DNA of 64,000 nucleotides from NCBI GenBank assembly GCA_965178525.1, contig CBCXVS010000002.1, forward strand, positions 38,035 through 102,034, read 5' to 3'. Shown piece by piece: positions 63,794 through 64,000 of this stretch. The notes beneath the pieces were generated by a model. The model had not been told where the DNA came from and ran no database searches. It saw only the letters and a list, made by a program, of their open reading frames with translations. Each line of letters begins with the position of its first letter. Within the stretch, counting starts at the first letter, position 1. The stretch comes from CBCXVS01 sp965178525 (GTDB taxonomy: Bacteria > Tectomicrobia > Entotheonellia > Entotheonellales > Entotheonellaceae). Position numbers and translations under genes: made by a program.

Positions 63794-64000
63794 GGTGAGA
63801 GTGTTGGAATATCAATTTGATGCTCTCAGCTTGTGCTAATGTACCGTTCCTCCTACACTTTTGATTCTCTGGTATAAATCAATTACTGTTAATTAACGGA
63901 TGCCATTACGGCACACTTCAACACTAGACCGAAGTTCCCCTGGCAGAATAGGCGGAGGGTTAAGTAGATCAACAGGTTAGCCCAATTCAAAAGTCCATTT

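Noticed and set aside
1..64000. tRNA, rRNA or riboswitch genes
   Set aside because: No T-arm-like GGTTCRANNCC stretches in proper context and no recognisable riboswitch cores were found by eye; a covariance-model scan would be decisive.

Overview
The window looks like a piece of a GC-rich, diderm (Gram-negative type), uncultivated bacterium. The evidence is an outer-membrane beta-barrel exporter, several sigma-54 promoters with a matching enhancer-binding protein, and a catabolic repertoire of CaiB/BaiF CoA-transferases, luciferase-like monooxygenases, an MlrC-like hydrolase and a dipeptide-type solute-binding protein. That mix recalls Tectomicrobia/Entotheonella-like or deltaproteobacterial-grade lineages, but this is inference and no rRNA gene is present. 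I saw no tRNA, rRNA or CRISPR array. The sequence has one 10-N gap, and many genes carry indels or stops, so real decay and assembly error cannot always be separated.

Layout. 1-3.7 kb: a winged-helix regulator running off the left edge, a CoA-transferase relic, and a GAF/AAA+/Fis sigma-54 activator followed by three TGTCAA-N6-TTGACA inverted repeats and a near-perfect -24/-12 promoter in front of a small secreted Cys-rich protein. 3.9-18.8 kb (minus strand): housekeeping genes serS, purB, purQ, purL, pyrG, a histidine phosphatase and cysS. Between purQ and purL sits a cargo block: a BglII/BstYI-like restriction endonuclease with an MT-A70 methylase, a HipA-like kinase with a HIRAN-domain partner, a 41-residue protein, an AdoMet-decarboxylase-like protein and a methyltransferase. 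19.4-25.5 kb: acyl-CoA dehydrogenase, serC, and an hsp20-hsp20-lon cluster behind a second sigma-54 promoter, with lon frameshifted at a perfect palindrome. 26-31 kb: decayed catabolic genes (solute-binding protein, MlrC, CoA-transferase) around an intact trmB. 31-34.5 kb: an overlapping P-loop ATPase/TPR pair and a secreted protein.

34.9-54.1 kb is the most striking part: a same-strand run of five very large, touching or overlapping genes behind a sigma-54-like promoter. They encode a CHASE2 sensor kinase, a membrane protein with two tandem PgsC/CapC-like domains and a duplicated C-terminal module, a membrane-anchored extracytoplasmic protein, a giant secreted protein with a helical-repeat-like middle and an outer-membrane barrel, and a HEAT-repeat protein fused to a PgsB/CapB amide ligase. 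Together they look like a poly-gamma-glutamate-type polymer synthase with its own trans-envelope export route. The locus is interrupted by a 1005-bp IS5-type element inside the PgsC-like gene, and several of its genes carry frameshifts or stops.

54-64 kb: a DUF4258/YgiT-type toxin-antitoxin pair, a second identical IS copy inside a 21-bp inverted repeat, two luciferase-like monooxygenases, an aldo-keto reductase, an atypical SDR, an integrase relic, and a DUF6932-like/XRE pair with an apparently leaderless promoter. Short repeats recur at gene 3' ends: a GAATGCG heptamer array (three loci) and a TTAGCTG/TAGCTGA heptamer array. Other short duplications sit at or near broken reading frames.
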